Below, piece by piece: positions 47,063 to 58,486 of a DNA stretch of 64,000 bases. Location of the stretch: NCBI RefSeq assembly GCF_036320965.1, contig NC_092238.1:23515903-23579902 (forward strand), given 5' to 3'. This DNA is from Panulirus ornatus (lineage: Eukaryota > Arthropoda > Malacostraca > Decapoda > Palinuridae). A model generated the notes under the pieces. That model searched no databases, was not told the DNA's origin, and was given only the letters and a program-made list of their open reading frames with translations. The translations under genes and the position numbers were made by a program. Each line of letters opens with the position of its first letter. Position 1 is the stretch's first letter.

Positions 47063-48043
47063 GTTTGTGTCAGTTATTGTTTGCCGATGATACTGCACTG
47101 TTGGCTGATTTGAGTGAGAAACTGTAGAAGTTGGTGCTTGAATTTGGAAAAGTGTGTGAAAGGAGAAAATTAAGAGTAAATGTGAAATAAGAGCAAGGTC
47201 ATTAGGTTAAGTAAGTTTGAATGGAGAAGAATTGGAGGAAGTGAAGTGTTTTAGATATCTGGGAGTGGCTTTAGCAGTGAATGGAACCATGGAAGCAGAA
47301 GTGAGTCACAGGGTGGGGGAGGGGGCGAAGGTTCTAGGAATGATGAAGAATATGTGGAAGGAGAGAACATTACCTTGGAGAGCAAAAATGGGTATGTTTG
47401 AAGGAATAGTAGTAAAAACAATGTTGTATGGTTGCAAGGCATGTGCTGTAGATAGGGTTGTATGGAGGAGGGTGGATGTGTTAGACATTAAATGTTTGAG
47501 GACAATATGTGGTGAAAGGTGGTTTGTTCGAGTAAGTAATGAAGGGGTAAGAGAGATGCGTGGAAATAAAATGAGTGTGGTTGAGAGAGCAGAAGGGGGT
47601 GTGTTGAAATGCTTTGGACAATAGGATAGAATGGGTGAGGAAAAATTGACAAAGAGGATATGTGTCAGAGATGGAGGGAACAAGGGGAAGCAGGAGACCA
47701 AATTGGAGGTGGAAGGATGGAGTGAAAAAGATTTTGAGTGATCGGGGCCTGAACATTCAGAGGGTGAAAGGCTTGCAAGGAATGAGTGAATTGGAACGAT
47801 GTGGTATACCGGGGTCGATGTACTGTAAGTGGATTGAACCAGGCCATGTGAAGCGTCTGGGGTAAACCATGGAAAGTTTTGTGGGGCCCAGATGTGGAAA
47901 GAGAGCTGTGGTTTCAGTGCATTACACATGACAGCTAGAGACTGAGTGTGAATGAATGTGGCCTTTTGTCTTTTCCTGGCACTTCCTCATGGGTGTGGGG
48001 AGGTGGGATGCTATTTCATGTGTGGCGGGGTGGTGATGGGAAT
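47063..48043 (+). mobile_element. LINE-A copy A17, old, plus arm of the fold-back
   Basis: Starts CAGTTATTGTTTGCCGATGA (FADD region), continues YLGVALAVNG, LYGCKACAVDRVVWRR, KCLRTICGERWF, with stops (FGQ then TAG near 47622) and frameshifts, then the old 3' UTR (GGGGCCCAGATGTGG). Open part 47217-47624. Ends where another inverted fragment starts. Confidence 0.75.
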
Positions 48044-48300
48044 GGGAACCTTCGCCCCCCCCTCCCCCACCCTGTGACTCACTTCCATGGTTCCATCCAC
48101 TGCTAAATCCACTCCCAGATATCTAAAACACTTCACTTCCTCCAGTTTTTCTCCATTCAAACTTACCTCCCAGTTGACTTGTCCCTCAACCCTACTGTAC
48201 CTAATAACCTTGCTCTTATTCAGATTTACTCTCATCTTTCTTCTTCCACACACTTTACCAAACTCAGTCACCAACTTCTGCAGGCTCTCACCCGAATCTG
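48044..48300 (-). mobile_element. LINE-A fragment A17b, third arm
   Basis: The minus strand reads EFGKVCGRRKMRVNLNKSKV, IRYSRVEGQVNWEVSLNGEK, YLGVDLAVDGTMEVSHRVGE. Inverted relative to A17; no 3' UTR or tail. Confidence 0.7.
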
Positions 48301-48479
48301 CTCATAAGAATTGGGCTGCATTCAAGATAATGCCAGTGGAGTTGAGGTCCTTCCATTTCCCTGCTTAAGGATCACAAACATATGATTAAACAACACAATT
48401 ACCAGACCATTATGACCACTTCCAGTTCTCTTGATATCTCGCTCTCTCTCTCTTGCTCTTCCACTATTTATGCACCATT

Positions 48480-50400
48480 TCAGCCCTGTTAGGGTCTTCC
48501 AACCTCAACTATATCCATTACATATGAATAGACACAGTCGTCCCCTATTCCACCCTTAAAATGTCAACTTTGCCACTTTAGAACAGCTCAGCAGTCATCT
48601 CTGAGCAGCTTCTGCACTGGCTTTCTTTAGGGCAGGAACTGCTTTGCTGGCCTAGATGCCTCCAGCTGTTATGACAGTACAGCAAAGGTTGTCTTGGCTA
48701 GGATGGAGTCCTGTATCCCATTTACCAGATCTTTCTCCTAATCAGAGTTCAATCACTTCTGCTCAGACGCTATTTGCATCAGGGATGTAATGTATTAGGC
48801 CTTGAAACTTTCCTTCTTGATAATCTCACCTCTCATTTTCTGCATGGAATCATTGCATTGCTGTTCTTCATAAAGTTGAGCTCACCATCATTAGTGATAA
48901 ATGTTTCTATGCCTTAACAAAAGGTATCTCCAGTAACTTTTGTAATTTAACCTTTCCTCTTTTCTTGACAAGATCACTCAACAGCTAACTCTGCAGCTAA
49001 TAAAGTTGTTCTTTACAATACCTTACTCTGCTCTGGTACTGTTTTGGATGGTTCTTCATATAGTTTTCCCCCCCTAATTTCCTTCCTTTAAATCCACACT
49101 GTCTCCTATGTATGTTTGTGCAGTGTCTGGATACTTTCCCAGCTTCTGGTGGGCAAGACTTATTACTCAGATGGCATACTTCCTCGAATTATAAGGGAGT
49201 GTGCCTCTAAGCTATCTCTGATCCTTGCTTGCCTATTTTGTCTGTCTCAAAACCCAAACCTTTCTCTCGTCTTGGAAGCTGCTCATTCCTAGGATAGAGA
49301 TGATTCCAGCTCTTTCAACTTACACCCTGTTGCTCTTACTACTTGTCTCCAAAACTCTTGGAATTCTCATTAACTCTCGCTTTCTCAAAGGCTTAGAATC
49401 CTGGTGTTTTTTTTTATCATCGGTGTGCCCTTTTGTCCTCAGTCCTTTCTTGGAGATTGTTTTTTAATCATTGGTGATGACCATTGGAATCTCTGAAATA
49501 TTTGACAAGGTGTGGTATATCTTTCCTTCTCAAACTTACTACCTTTAACTTTTCTTATTTGGTTGTCTAATGCATAGCTTCCTTCCTAGCCTGTCCATTG
49601 GAGTAGTTGTTGATGGAGCAACTTCCCCCTCTTACTATATTAACATTATTGTTCCTTAGGGTTGTGGGTATCACCTACTCTCCTCTTCATAAAGGATACT
49701 TTCTCCTTAGCAACTTATCCCATTAACTTCTGTGCTGGTGGTTCCACTCTTAAGTAACTCAAGACATTTTCCACCCCTCATTCTAATATTCCTCTCTTCC
49801 ACTTAATACATCTCTCTTAATTTGGACCTATGCAGTATCTCAGAATGGGTAAACAGAAACTTGTTTAAAGTTAATACTGCTAAGACATGATTTCAACCAA
49901 TATCTCTTTAGAAATGTCTCTTTTTTCCAGTTTTCAGTTTCAACACTCCCTCCCTAATTTATCCTTGCTACCTCTTTATTAGCCAGAGTGGAATGAAAAG
50001 ACGTCCATTTTATGAATTCTCCAGGTATCAGCTCTACTCAGGAGCCTGATTCATCTCCCTCCACCTTGATGTTTCTGTTCCCTGTATGATACAAACATTG
50101 TTTTGACCTCTGCTGTCATAGGGCATTGGCTGATACTGCCCATAGTTTGTTTGTGTAGACCAGTCACATGATGTTAGACTGTTATGATATCACTTCTTAA
50201 CCTCGGACAGCGAATCTGTGGAAGTCTTTTCCTTCAGTTGATTTCCTTTCTTGCTACAACTTTTCTACCTGCAAAAGTCTGGTCAGTGCCAAAGGAGTTC
50301 TGATTAATTCGTCTTTTACAAAATTTTCTTTTCACCTGAGGTGAACATGATTAGGGTACGTTTTTCATTGTCGGTCATTATATAAAAAGAATATTCAAAG
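48480..50400 (+). pseudogene. LINE-C copy, degenerate ORF2 with RT
   Basis: Despite many stops the + strand keeps landmarks in order: DGILPRIIRECASKLSLILA, KVLEF..LTLAFSKALES-type text near 49350, ISEIFDKVW (motif A, normally DISKAFDRVWH) near 49490, SLGLWVSPTLLFIKDTF (motif B, normally GVPQGSVLSPTLFLLFINDL) near 49655, NFCAGGSTLK (motif C, FADD decayed to CAGG) near 49730, and ISEWVNRNLFKVNTAKT-like text near 49840. I/jockey-like by memory. Followed directly by the 48/62-bp minisatellite. Confidence 0.6.
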
Positions 50401-50438
50401 ACCAAGATAAAGCACGGGAACATCCAAGTTGGAGGTAA

Positions 50439-51378
50439 CTGAGAGGTTGTGCTGGGCTGGAGCAACTCCTGTGTCATGGTAGGAGTGTGAGAGGTTGTAC
50501 TGGGCTGGAGCAACTCCTGTGTCATGGTAAGAGTGTGAGGGCATCAGTGTGAGAGGTTGTACTGGGCTGGAGCAACTCCTGTGTCATGGTAGGAGGGTGA
50601 GAGCATCAGTGTGAGAGGTTGTACTGGGCTGGAGCAACTCCTGTGTCATGGTAGGAGTGTGAGAGGTTGTACTGGGCTGGAGCAACTCCTGTGTTGCTGT
50701 GAGAGGTTGTACTGGGCTGGAGCACTCCTGTGTCATGGTAAGAGTGTGAGAGCATCAGTGTGAGAGGTTGTACTGGGCTGGAGCAACTCCTGTGTCATGG
50801 TAGGAGTGTGAGAGGTTGTGCTGGGCTGGAGCAACTCCTGTGTCATGGTAAGAGTGTGAGAGCATCAGTGTGAGAGGTTGTACTGGGCTGGAGCAACTCC
50901 TGTGTCATGGTAAGAGTGTGAGAGCATCAGTGTGAGAGGTTGTACTGGGCTGGAGCAACTCCTGTGTCATGGTAGGAGTGTGAGAGGTTGTACTGGGCTG
51001 GAGCAACTCCTGTGTCATGGTAAGAGTGTGAGAGCATCAGTGTGAGAGGTTGTGCTGGGCTGGAGCAACTCCTGTGTCATGGTAGGAGTGTGAGAGGTTG
51101 TGCTGGGCTGGAGCAACTCCTGTGTCATGGTAAGAGTGTGAGAGCATCAGTGTGAGAGGTTGTACTGGGCTGGAGCAACTCCTGTGTCATGGTAAGAGTG
51201 TGAGAGCATCAGTGTGAGAGGTTGTACTGGGCTGGAGCAACTCCTGTGTCATGGTAGGAGGGTGAGAGCATCAGTGTGAGAGGTTGTGCTGGGCTGGAGC
51301 AACTCGTGTGTCATGGTGGGAGGGTGAGAGCATCAGTGTGGAGGTTGTACTGGGCTGGAGCAACTCGTGTGTTGTGGT
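50439..51378. repeat. minisatellite with alternating 48- and 62-bp units, about 17 copies
   Basis: Core GAGAGGTTGTACTGGGCTGG then AGCAACTCCTGTGTCATGGT. Long units add GAGAGCATCAGTGT (14 bp). TGGGCTGG occurs 17 times at steps of mostly 48 or 62. One unit near 50700 is shortened (GTGTTGCTGTGAG). Not protein-coding. Confidence 0.95.
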
Positions 51379-51693
51379 CCATCCACTTGACATATCACGT
51401 CTGCTAACTGAACCTTCTCCTTTGGGCTGTTCCCGCTACACTAGAGAGAACCAAGTACAAAAAGCACGGTATATGAAAATTGGTACATGAAATATGGTAC
51501 ATTAAACATGGTTCATGTAATGTGTTACATGGAACGTGTTACATGGAATCTTGAATTTTGTCAGAGTAGCTGCACGTGTCCACCAACCGGGGGATTGCCT
51601 TTCAAGGAACGTGTTTGAAAATGGGTCAATTCAGAGCCCCAGATAACGAGGCTACAACAAAGGAAATTTGTGGATAAAAACGTAACATTTCTT

Positions 51694-51697
<4 letters not shown>
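51379..51697. other. stretch without a gene
   Basis: Contains short TGGTACATGAAA-type repeats at 51480-51545. No motif. Confidence 0.5.

Positions 51698-51780
<83 letters not shown>
51698..51780. repeat. (TA)n microsatellite
   Basis: About 80 bp of pure TA. Confidence 0.97.
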
Positions 51781-51782
<2 letters not shown>

Positions 51783-51943
51783 AATGGATCACAGTTTTGC
51801 GCGTGATCAAGATATTCCTATGAGTCCACGGAGAAAACGAAACACGGAAAGTTCCCAAGTGCACTTTCGTGTAATAATCACATCATCAGGGGAGAGACAA
51901 GAAATATAACAGTCAGTTGATATACATCGAAGAGACGAAGCTA
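51781..51943. mobile_element. short unclassified element between two (TA)n tracts
   Basis: 163 bp with GAGTCCACGGAGAAAACGAA, AGTGCACTTTCGTGTAATAA and TCACATCATCAGGGGAGA, bounded on both sides by (TA)n. I recall similar dispersed sequence from crustaceans, perhaps a Penelope-like 3' part, but cannot confirm it. One copy in the window. Confidence 0.35.
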
Positions 51944-51944
51944 G

Positions 51945-52002
<58 letters not shown>
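51944..52002. repeat. (TA)n microsatellite
   Basis: Pure TA, next to the SINE-1 tail. Confidence 0.97.
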
Positions 52003-52004
<2 letters not shown>

Positions 52005-52007
52005 TTT

Positions 52008-52239
52008 TTTCTTTTAAACTATTCGCCATTTCCCGCGTTAGCGAGGTAGCGTTAAGAACAGAGGTCTGGGCCTTTTTTGGAATATCCTCACCTGGCCCCC
52101 TCTGTTCCTTCTTTTGGAAAGCTAAAAAAAAAAAACGAGAGGGGAGGATTTCCAGCCCCCCGCTCCCTCCCCTTTTAGTCGCCTTCTACGACACGCAGGG
52201 AATACGTGGGAAGTATTCTTAATCCCCTATCCCCAGGGA

Positions 52240-52241
<2 letters not shown>
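52008..52241 (-). mobile_element. SINE-1 copy, full length
   Basis: AACTATTCGCCATTTCCCGC tail to CCCCTATCCCCAGGGAGA, with (TA)n on both sides. Confidence 0.87.

Positions 52242-52313
<72 letters not shown>
52242..52313. repeat. (TA)n microsatellite
   Basis: Pure TA at the SINE-1 5' end. Confidence 0.97.
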
Positions 52314-52317
<4 letters not shown>

Positions 52318-52425
52318 CGTTGAAATATATAGGTATGTGTATGTGGGTGGGTTGGGTCATTCTTTCGACTGTTTCCTTGCGCTACCTCGCTAACGCGGGA
52401 GACACCGACAAATTATGATACATAT
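52314..52425 (+). mobile_element. LINE-A 3'-UTR-only fragment
   Basis: TACGTTGAAATATATAGGTA then GGGTGGGTTGGGTCATTC, CTACCTCGCTAACGCGGG and GACACCGACAAATTATGA. About 100 bp, starting in the old long UTR just after the segment lost in young copies. Confidence 0.75.
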
Positions 52426-52428
52426 ATT

Positions 52429-52435
52429 ATCTATT

Positions 52436-52468
<33 letters not shown>

Positions 52469-52474
52469 ATCTAT

Positions 52475-52509
<35 letters not shown>
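52429..52509. repeat. (TCTA)n and (TA)n microsatellites
   Basis: TCTA repeat to about 52475, then TA to 52509. Confidence 0.95.
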
Positions 52510-52523
<14 letters not shown>

Positions 52524-53872
52524 GTCGCTGTCTCCCGCGTTTGCGAGGTAGCGCAAGGAAACAGACGAAAGAAATGGCCCAACCCACCCCCATACACACG
52601 TATATACATACGTCCACACACGCAAATATACATACCTACACAGCTTTCCATGGTTTGCCCCAGACGCTTCACATGCCCTGATTCAATCCACTGACAGCAC
52701 GTCAACCCCGGTATACCACATCGCTCCAATTCACTCTATTCCTTGCCCTCCTTTCACCCTCCTGCATGTTCAGGCCCCGATCACACAAAATCTTTTTCAC
52801 TCCATCTTTCCACCTCCAATTTGGTCTCCCTCTTCTCCTCGTTCCCTCCACCTCCGACACATATATCCTCTTGGTCAATCTTTCCTCACTCATTCTCTCC
52901 ATGTGCCCAAACCATTTCAAAACACCCTCTTCTGCTCTCTCAACCATGCTCTTTTTATTTCCACACATCTCTCTTACCCTTACGTTACTTACTCGATCAA
53001 ACCACCTCACACCACACATTGTTCTCAAACATCTGATTTCCAGCACATCCATCCTCCTGCGCACAACTCTATCCATAGCCCACGCCTCGCAACCATACAA
53101 CATTGTTGGAACCACTATTCCTTCAAACATACCCATTTTTGCTTTCCGAGATAATGTTCTCGACTTCCACACATTCTTCAAGGCTCCCAGAATTTTCGCC
53201 CCCTCCCCCATCCTATGATCCACTTCCGCTTCCATGGTTCCATCCGCTGCCAGATCCACTCCCAGATATCTAAAACACTTTACTTCCTCCAGTTTTTCTC
53301 CATTCAAACTCACCTCCCAATTGACTTGACCCTCAACCCTACTGTACCTAATAACCTTGCTCTTATTCACATTTACTCTTAACTTTCTTCTTTCACACAC
53401 TTTACCAAACTCAGTCACCAGCTTGTGCAGTTTCTCACATGAATCAGCCACCAGCGCTGTATCATCAGCGAACAACAACTGACTCACTTCCCAAGCTCTC
53501 TCATCCCCAACAGACTTCATACTTGCCCCACTTTCCAAAACTCTTGCATTCACCTCCCTAACAACCCCATCCATAAACAAATTAAACAACCATGGAGACA
53601 TCACACACCCCTGCCGCAAACCTACATTCACTGAGAACCAATCACTTTCCTTTCTTCCTACACGTACACATGCCTTACATCCTCGATAAAAACTTTTCAC
53701 TGCTTCTAACAACTTGCCTCCCACACCATATATTCTTAATACCTTCCACAGAGCATCTCTATCAACTCTATCATATGCCTTCTCCAGATCCATAAATGCT
53801 ACATACAAATCCATTTGCTTTTCTAAGTATTTCTCACATACATTCTTCAAAGCAAACACCTGATCCACACAT
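52510..53872 (-). mobile_element. LINE-A copy A18 with open RT ORF
   Basis: T run, hairpin, short UTR, and coding open from 52702 to about 53871: CVDQVFALKNVCEKYLEKQM, motifs A, B and C (FADDTALVADS), to VVYRG, about 390 codons. Truncated inside the RT N-terminal part. Private changes LESGASM and EKLHKLV. The 5' end abuts SINE-1. Confidence 0.85.
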
Positions 53873-53885
53873 GATATGATATATA

Positions 53886-54108
53886 TCCGTGGAGATAGGG
53901 GAGAAAGAATACTTCCCACGTATTCCCTGCGTGTCGTAAAAGGCGACGAAAAAGGGGAGGGAGCGGGGGCATGGAAATCCTCCCCTCCCGTTTTTATTTT
54001 GATTTTCCAAAAGATGGAACAGAGAAGGAAGCCAAGTGAGGATATTCCCTCTAAGGCTCAGTTCTCTGTTCTTAACGCTATCTCGCGTATGTGGAAATTA
54101 GCGAATAT
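53886..54108 (+). mobile_element. SINE-1 copy, diverged
   Basis: CCGTGGAGATAGGGGAGAAA, CGTGTCGTAAAAGGCGACG, TTCCAAAAGATGGAACAG, CGCTATCTCGCGTATGTGG, ending GCGAATATGTATGG without a real poly(A). The 3' end merges into LINE-A A19. Confidence 0.75.
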
Positions 54109-54369
54109 GTATGGGGCGGGAATACCTGGTTTAAAAAGCGAGATATACATAAGTATACTTATGTAAGTAGGAGAGATGGCCAGAGAGCGTTATTGGATTA
54201 CGTGTTAATTGACAGGCGTGCGAAAGAGAGACTTTTGGATGTTAATGTGCTGAGAGGTGCAACTGGAGGGATGTCTGATCATTATCTTGTGGAGGCAAAG
54301 GTGAAGATTTGTATGGGTTTTCAGAAAAGAAGAGTGAATTGGGGTGAAGAGGGTGGTGAGAGTAATTGA
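54109..54369 (+). pseudogene. LINE-A endonuclease C-terminus (frameshifted from RT)
   Basis: Reads NTWFKKRDIHKYTYVSRRDG, then LLDYVLIDRRAKERLLDVNV, LRGATGGMSDHYLVEAKVKI. LDYVLID and SDHYLV are the last conserved blocks of APE-type endonucleases, with the catalytic SDH histidine present. After GFQKRRVN the frame is lost: compared with A13, two bases (TG) are missing near 54333, so EN and RT are now in different frames here. In the ancestor they were one ORF. Confidence 0.75.
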
Positions 54370-56509
54370 GCTTGGGAAGGAGACCTGTGTGAGGAAGTAC
54401 CAGGAGAGACTGAGTACAGAATGGAAAAAGGTGAGAACAATGGAAGTAAGGGGAGTGGGGGAGGAATGGGATGTATTTAGGGAATCAGTGATGGATTGCG
54501 CAAAAGATGCTTGTGGCATGAGAAGAGTGGGATGTGGGTTGATTAGAAAGGGTAGTGAGTGGTGGGATGAAGAAGTAAGAGTATTAGTGAAAGAGAAGAG
54601 AGAGGCATTTGGACGATTTTTGCAGGGAAAAAATGCAATTGAGTGGGAGATGTATAAAAGAAAGAGACAGGAGGTCAAGAGAAAGGTGCAAGAGGCGAAA
54701 AAAAGGGCAAATGAGAGTTGGGGTGAGAGAGTATCATTAAATTTTAGGGAGAATAAAAAGATGTTCTGGAAGGAGGTAAATAAAGTGCGTAAGACAAGGG
54801 AGCAAATGGGAACTTCAGTGAAGGGCGCAAATGGGGAGGTGATAACAAGTAGTGGTGATGTGAGAAGGAGATGGAGTGAGTATTTTGAAGGTTTGTTGAA
54901 TGTGTTTGATGATAGAGTGGCAGATATAGGGTGTTTTGGTCGAGGTGGTGTGCAAAGTGAGAGGGTTAGGGAAAATGATTTGGTAAACAGAGAAGAGGTA
55001 GTGAAAGCTTTGCGGAAGATGAAAGCCGGCAAGGCAGCAGGTTTGGATGGTATTGCAGTGGAATTTATTAAAAAAGGGGGTGACTGTATTGTTGACTGGT
55101 TGGTAAGGTTATTTAATGTATGTATGACTCATGGTGAGGTGCCTGAGGATTGGCGGAATGCGTGCATAGTGCCATTGTACAAAGGCAAAGGGGATAAGAG
55201 TGAGTGCTCAAATTACAGAGGTATAAGTTTGTTGAGTATTCCTGGTAAATTATATGGGAGGGTATTGATTGAGAGGGTGAAGGCATGTACAGAGCATCAG
55301 ATTGGGGAAGAGCAGTGTGGTTTCAGAAGTGGTAGAGGATGTGTGGATCAGGTGTTTGCTTTGAAGAATGTATGTGAGAAATACTTAGAAAAGCAAATGG
55401 ATTTGTATGTAGCATTTATGGATCTGGAGAAGGCATATGATAGAGTTGATAGAGATGCTCTGTGGAAGGTATTAAGAATATATGGTGTGGGAGGAAAGTT
55501 GTTAGAAGCAGTGAAAAGTTTTTATCGAGGATGTAAGGCATGTGTACGTGTAGGAAGAGAGGAAAGTGATTGGTTCTCAGTGAATGTAGGTTTGCGGCAG
55601 GGGTGTGTGATGTCTCCATGGTTGTTTAATTTGTTTATGGATGGGGTTGTTAGGGAGGTAAATGCAAGAGTTTTGGAAAGAGGGGCAAGTATGAAGTCTG
55701 TTGGGGATGAGAGAGCTTGGGAAGTGAGTCAGTTGTTGTTCGCTGATGATACAGCGCTGGTGGCTGATTCATGTGAGAAACTGCAGAAGCTGGTGACTGA
55801 GTTTGGTAAAGTGTGTGGAAGAAGAAAGTTAAGAGTAAATGTGAAAAAAGGCAAGGTTATTAGGTATAGTAGGGTTGAGGGTCAAGTCAATTGGGAGGTG
55901 AGTTTGAATGGAGAAAAACTGGAGGAAGTGAAGTGTTTTAGATATCTGGGAGTGGATCTGGCAGCGGATGGAACCATGGAAGCGGAAGTGGATCATAGGG
56001 TGGGGGAGGGGGCGAAAATTCTGGGGGCCTTGAAGAATGTGTGGAAGTCGAGAACATTATCTCGGAAAGCAAAAATGGTTATGTTTGAAGGAATAGTGGT
56101 TCCAACAATGTTGTATGGTTGCGAGGCGTGGGCTATGGATAGAGTTGTGCGCAGGAGGATGGATGTGCTGGAAATGAGATGTTTGAGGACAATGTGTGGT
56201 GTGAGGTGGTTTGATCGAGTGAGTAACGTAAGGGTGAGAGAGATGTGTGGAAATAAAAAGAGCGTGGTTGAGAGAGCAGAAGAGGGTGTTTTGAAGTGGT
56301 TTGGGCACATGGAGAGAATGAGTGAGGAAAGATTGACCAAGAGGATATATGTGTCGGAGGTGGAGGGAACGAGGAGAAGAGGGAGACCAAATTGGAGGTG
56401 GAAAGATGGAGTGAAAAAGATTTTGTGTGATCGGGGCCTGAACATGCAGGAGGGTGAAAGGAGGGCAAGGAATAGAGTAAATTGGAGCTATGTGGTATAC
56501 CGTGGTTGA
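54344..56509 (+). pseudogene. LINE-A linker plus complete RT ORF, about 720 codons
   Basis: Open from KRVVRVIELGKETCVRKYQE to VVYRG: basic linker KRKRQEVKRKVQEAKKRANE, AGKAAGLDGIAVEFIKKG, CSNYRGISLLSIPGK, motif A FMDLEKAYDRV, motif B LRQGCVMSPWLFN, motif C LLFADDTALVADS, VNVKKGKVIRYSR (NKSK in all others), YLGVDLAADG, LYGCEAWAMDR, WFGHMERMSEERL, GRPNWRWKDGVKKIL. Catalytic residues are intact; the endonuclease frame is broken just upstream. Confidence 0.85.
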
Positions 56510-56697
56510 CGTGCTGTCAGTGGATTGAATCAAGGCATGTGAAGCGTCTGGGGTAAACCATGGAAAGCTGTGTAGGTGTGTATATTTGCGTGTGTGGACG
56601 TATGTATATACATGTGTATGGGGGGGGGGTTGGGCCATTTCTTTCGTCTGTTTCCTTGCGCTACCTCGCAAACGCGGGAGACAGCGACAAAGTATAA

Positions 56698-56704
<7 letters not shown>

Positions 56705-56771
<67 letters not shown>
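56705..56771. repeat. (TA)n microsatellite between A19 and A20
   Basis: Follows the A19 poly(A) directly. Confidence 0.96.
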
Positions 56772-56773
<2 letters not shown>

Positions 56774-58397
56774 TGCGCTTGCGCAAAAGTTGCTTGCGGC
56801 ATGAGAAGCGTGGGAGGTGGGCAGAATAGAAAGGATAGTGAGTGGTGGGATGAAGAAGTAAGATTATTAGTGAAAGAGAAGAGAGAGGCATTTAGACGAT
56901 TTTTGCTGGGAAAAAATGCAAATGAGTGGGAGATGTATAAAAGAAAGAGGCAGGAGGTCAAGAGAAAGGTGCAAGAGGTGAAAAAGAGGGCAAATGAGAG
57001 TTGGGGTGAGAGAGTATCATTAGATTTTAGGGAGAATAAAAAGATGTTTTGGAAGGAGGTAAATAAAGTGCATAAGACAGGAGAACAAATGGGAACATCA
57101 GTGAAGACGGCTAATGGGGAGGTGATAACAAGTAGTGGTGATGTGAGAAGGAGATGGAGTGAGTATTTTGAAGGTTTGTTGAACGTGTTAGATGATAGAG
57201 AGGCAGATATAGGGTGTTTTGGTCCAGGTGGTGTGCAAAGTGAGAGGGTTGGGGAAAATGATTTGATAAACCTGGAAGAGGTAGTAAAAGCTTTGCGGAC
57301 GATGAAAGCCGGCAAGGAAGTGGGTTTGTTTGGTATTGCAGTGGAATTTATTTAAAAAGGGGGTGACTCTATTGTTGACTGGTTGGTAAGATTATTTAAT
57401 GTATGTATGACTCATGGTGAGGTGCCTGAGGATTGGCGGAATGCTTGCATAGTGCCATTGTACAAAGGCAAAGGGGATAAAGGTGAGTGCTCAAATTACA
57501 GAGGTATAAGTTTGTTGAGTATTCCTGGGAAATTATATGGGAGGGTATTGATTAAGAGGGTGAAGGCATGTACAGAGCATCAGATTGGGGAAGAGCAATG
57601 TGGTTTCAGAAGTGGTAGAGGATGTGTGGATCAGGTGTTTGCTTTGGAACTTTGCCATGGAACCATGGAAGCGGAAGTGGATCATGGGGTGGGGGAGGGG
57701 GCGAAAATCCTGGGAGCCTTGAAGAATGCGTGGAAGTCGAGAACATTATCTCGGAAAGCAAAAATGGGTATGTTTGAAGGAATAGTGGTTCCAACAATGT
57801 TGTATGGTTGCGAGGCGTGGGCTATGGATAGAGTTGTGCGCAGGAGGATGGATGTGCTGGAAATGAGATGTTTGAGGACAATGTGTGGTGTGAGGTGGTT
57901 TGATCAGGTAAGTAACGTAAGGGTAAGAGAGATGTGTGGAAATAAAAAGAGCGTGGTTGAGAGAGCAGAAGAGGGTGTTTTGAAATGGTTTAGGCACATG
58001 GAGAGAATGAGTGAGGAAAGATTGACCAAGAGGATATATGTGTCGGAGGTGGAGGGAACGAGGAGAAGTGGGAGACCAAATTGGAGGTGGAAAGATGGAG
58101 TGAAGAAGATTTTGTGTGATCGGGGCCTGAACATTCAGGAGGGTGAAAGGAGGGCAAGGAATAGAGTGAATTGGATCGATGTGGTATACCGGGGTTGACG
58201 TGCTGTCAGTGGATTGAATCAGGGCATGTGAAGCGTCTGGGGTAAACCATGGAAAGCTGTGTAGGTATGTATATTTGCGTGTGTGGACGTATGTATATAG
58301 ATGTGTATGGGGGTGGGTTGGGCCATTTCTTTCGTCTGTTTCCTTGCGCTGCCTCGCAAACGCGGGAGACAGCGACAAAGCAAAAAAAAAAAAAAAA
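56772..58397 (+). mobile_element. LINE-A copy A20 with internal deletion
   Basis: Starts in the linker (CTTGCGCAAAAGTTGCTTG in older wording) and ends GACAAAGCAAAAAAAA. About 600 bp are missing inside the RT. Short 3' UTR. Confidence 0.85.
56780..58198 (+). pseudogene. LINE-A ORF with nonsense codon and catalytic-core deletion
   Basis: First part open to 57354, where AAA of EFIKKG is TAA. It reopens at WLVRLFNVCMTHGEVPEDWR through EEQCGFRSGRGCVDQVFAL, then jumps with a 12-base filler (GAACTTTGCCAT) to GTMEAEVDHGVGEGAKILGA and on to VVYRG. The deletion removes motifs A, B and C including FADD, yet stays in frame. Dead as an RT. Confidence 0.82.
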
Positions 58398-58410
58398 AGA
58401 AAAAAAAAAG

Positions 58411-58412
<2 letters not shown>

Positions 58413-58455
<43 letters not shown>
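58413..58455. repeat. (TA)n between two LINE-A tails facing each other
   Basis: The A20 poly(A) on the left and the A21 poly(T) on the right form tail-to-tail elements. Confidence 0.95.

Positions 58456-58486
<31 letters not shown>

Larger units (their letters stand above)
54109..56700 (+). mobile_element. LINE-A copy A19, most 5'-complete copy
   Basis: The only copy with the end of the endonuclease joined to linker, RT, C-terminus, short 3' UTR, hairpin and poly(A) (GACAAAGTATAAAAAAA), followed by (TA)n. Confidence 0.88.

Noticed and set aside
46340..48043. Twin priming as the origin of the inverted LINE-A arms
   Set aside because: Twin priming gives adjoining, non-overlapping segments; both arms here include the same C-terminal region and 3' UTR.
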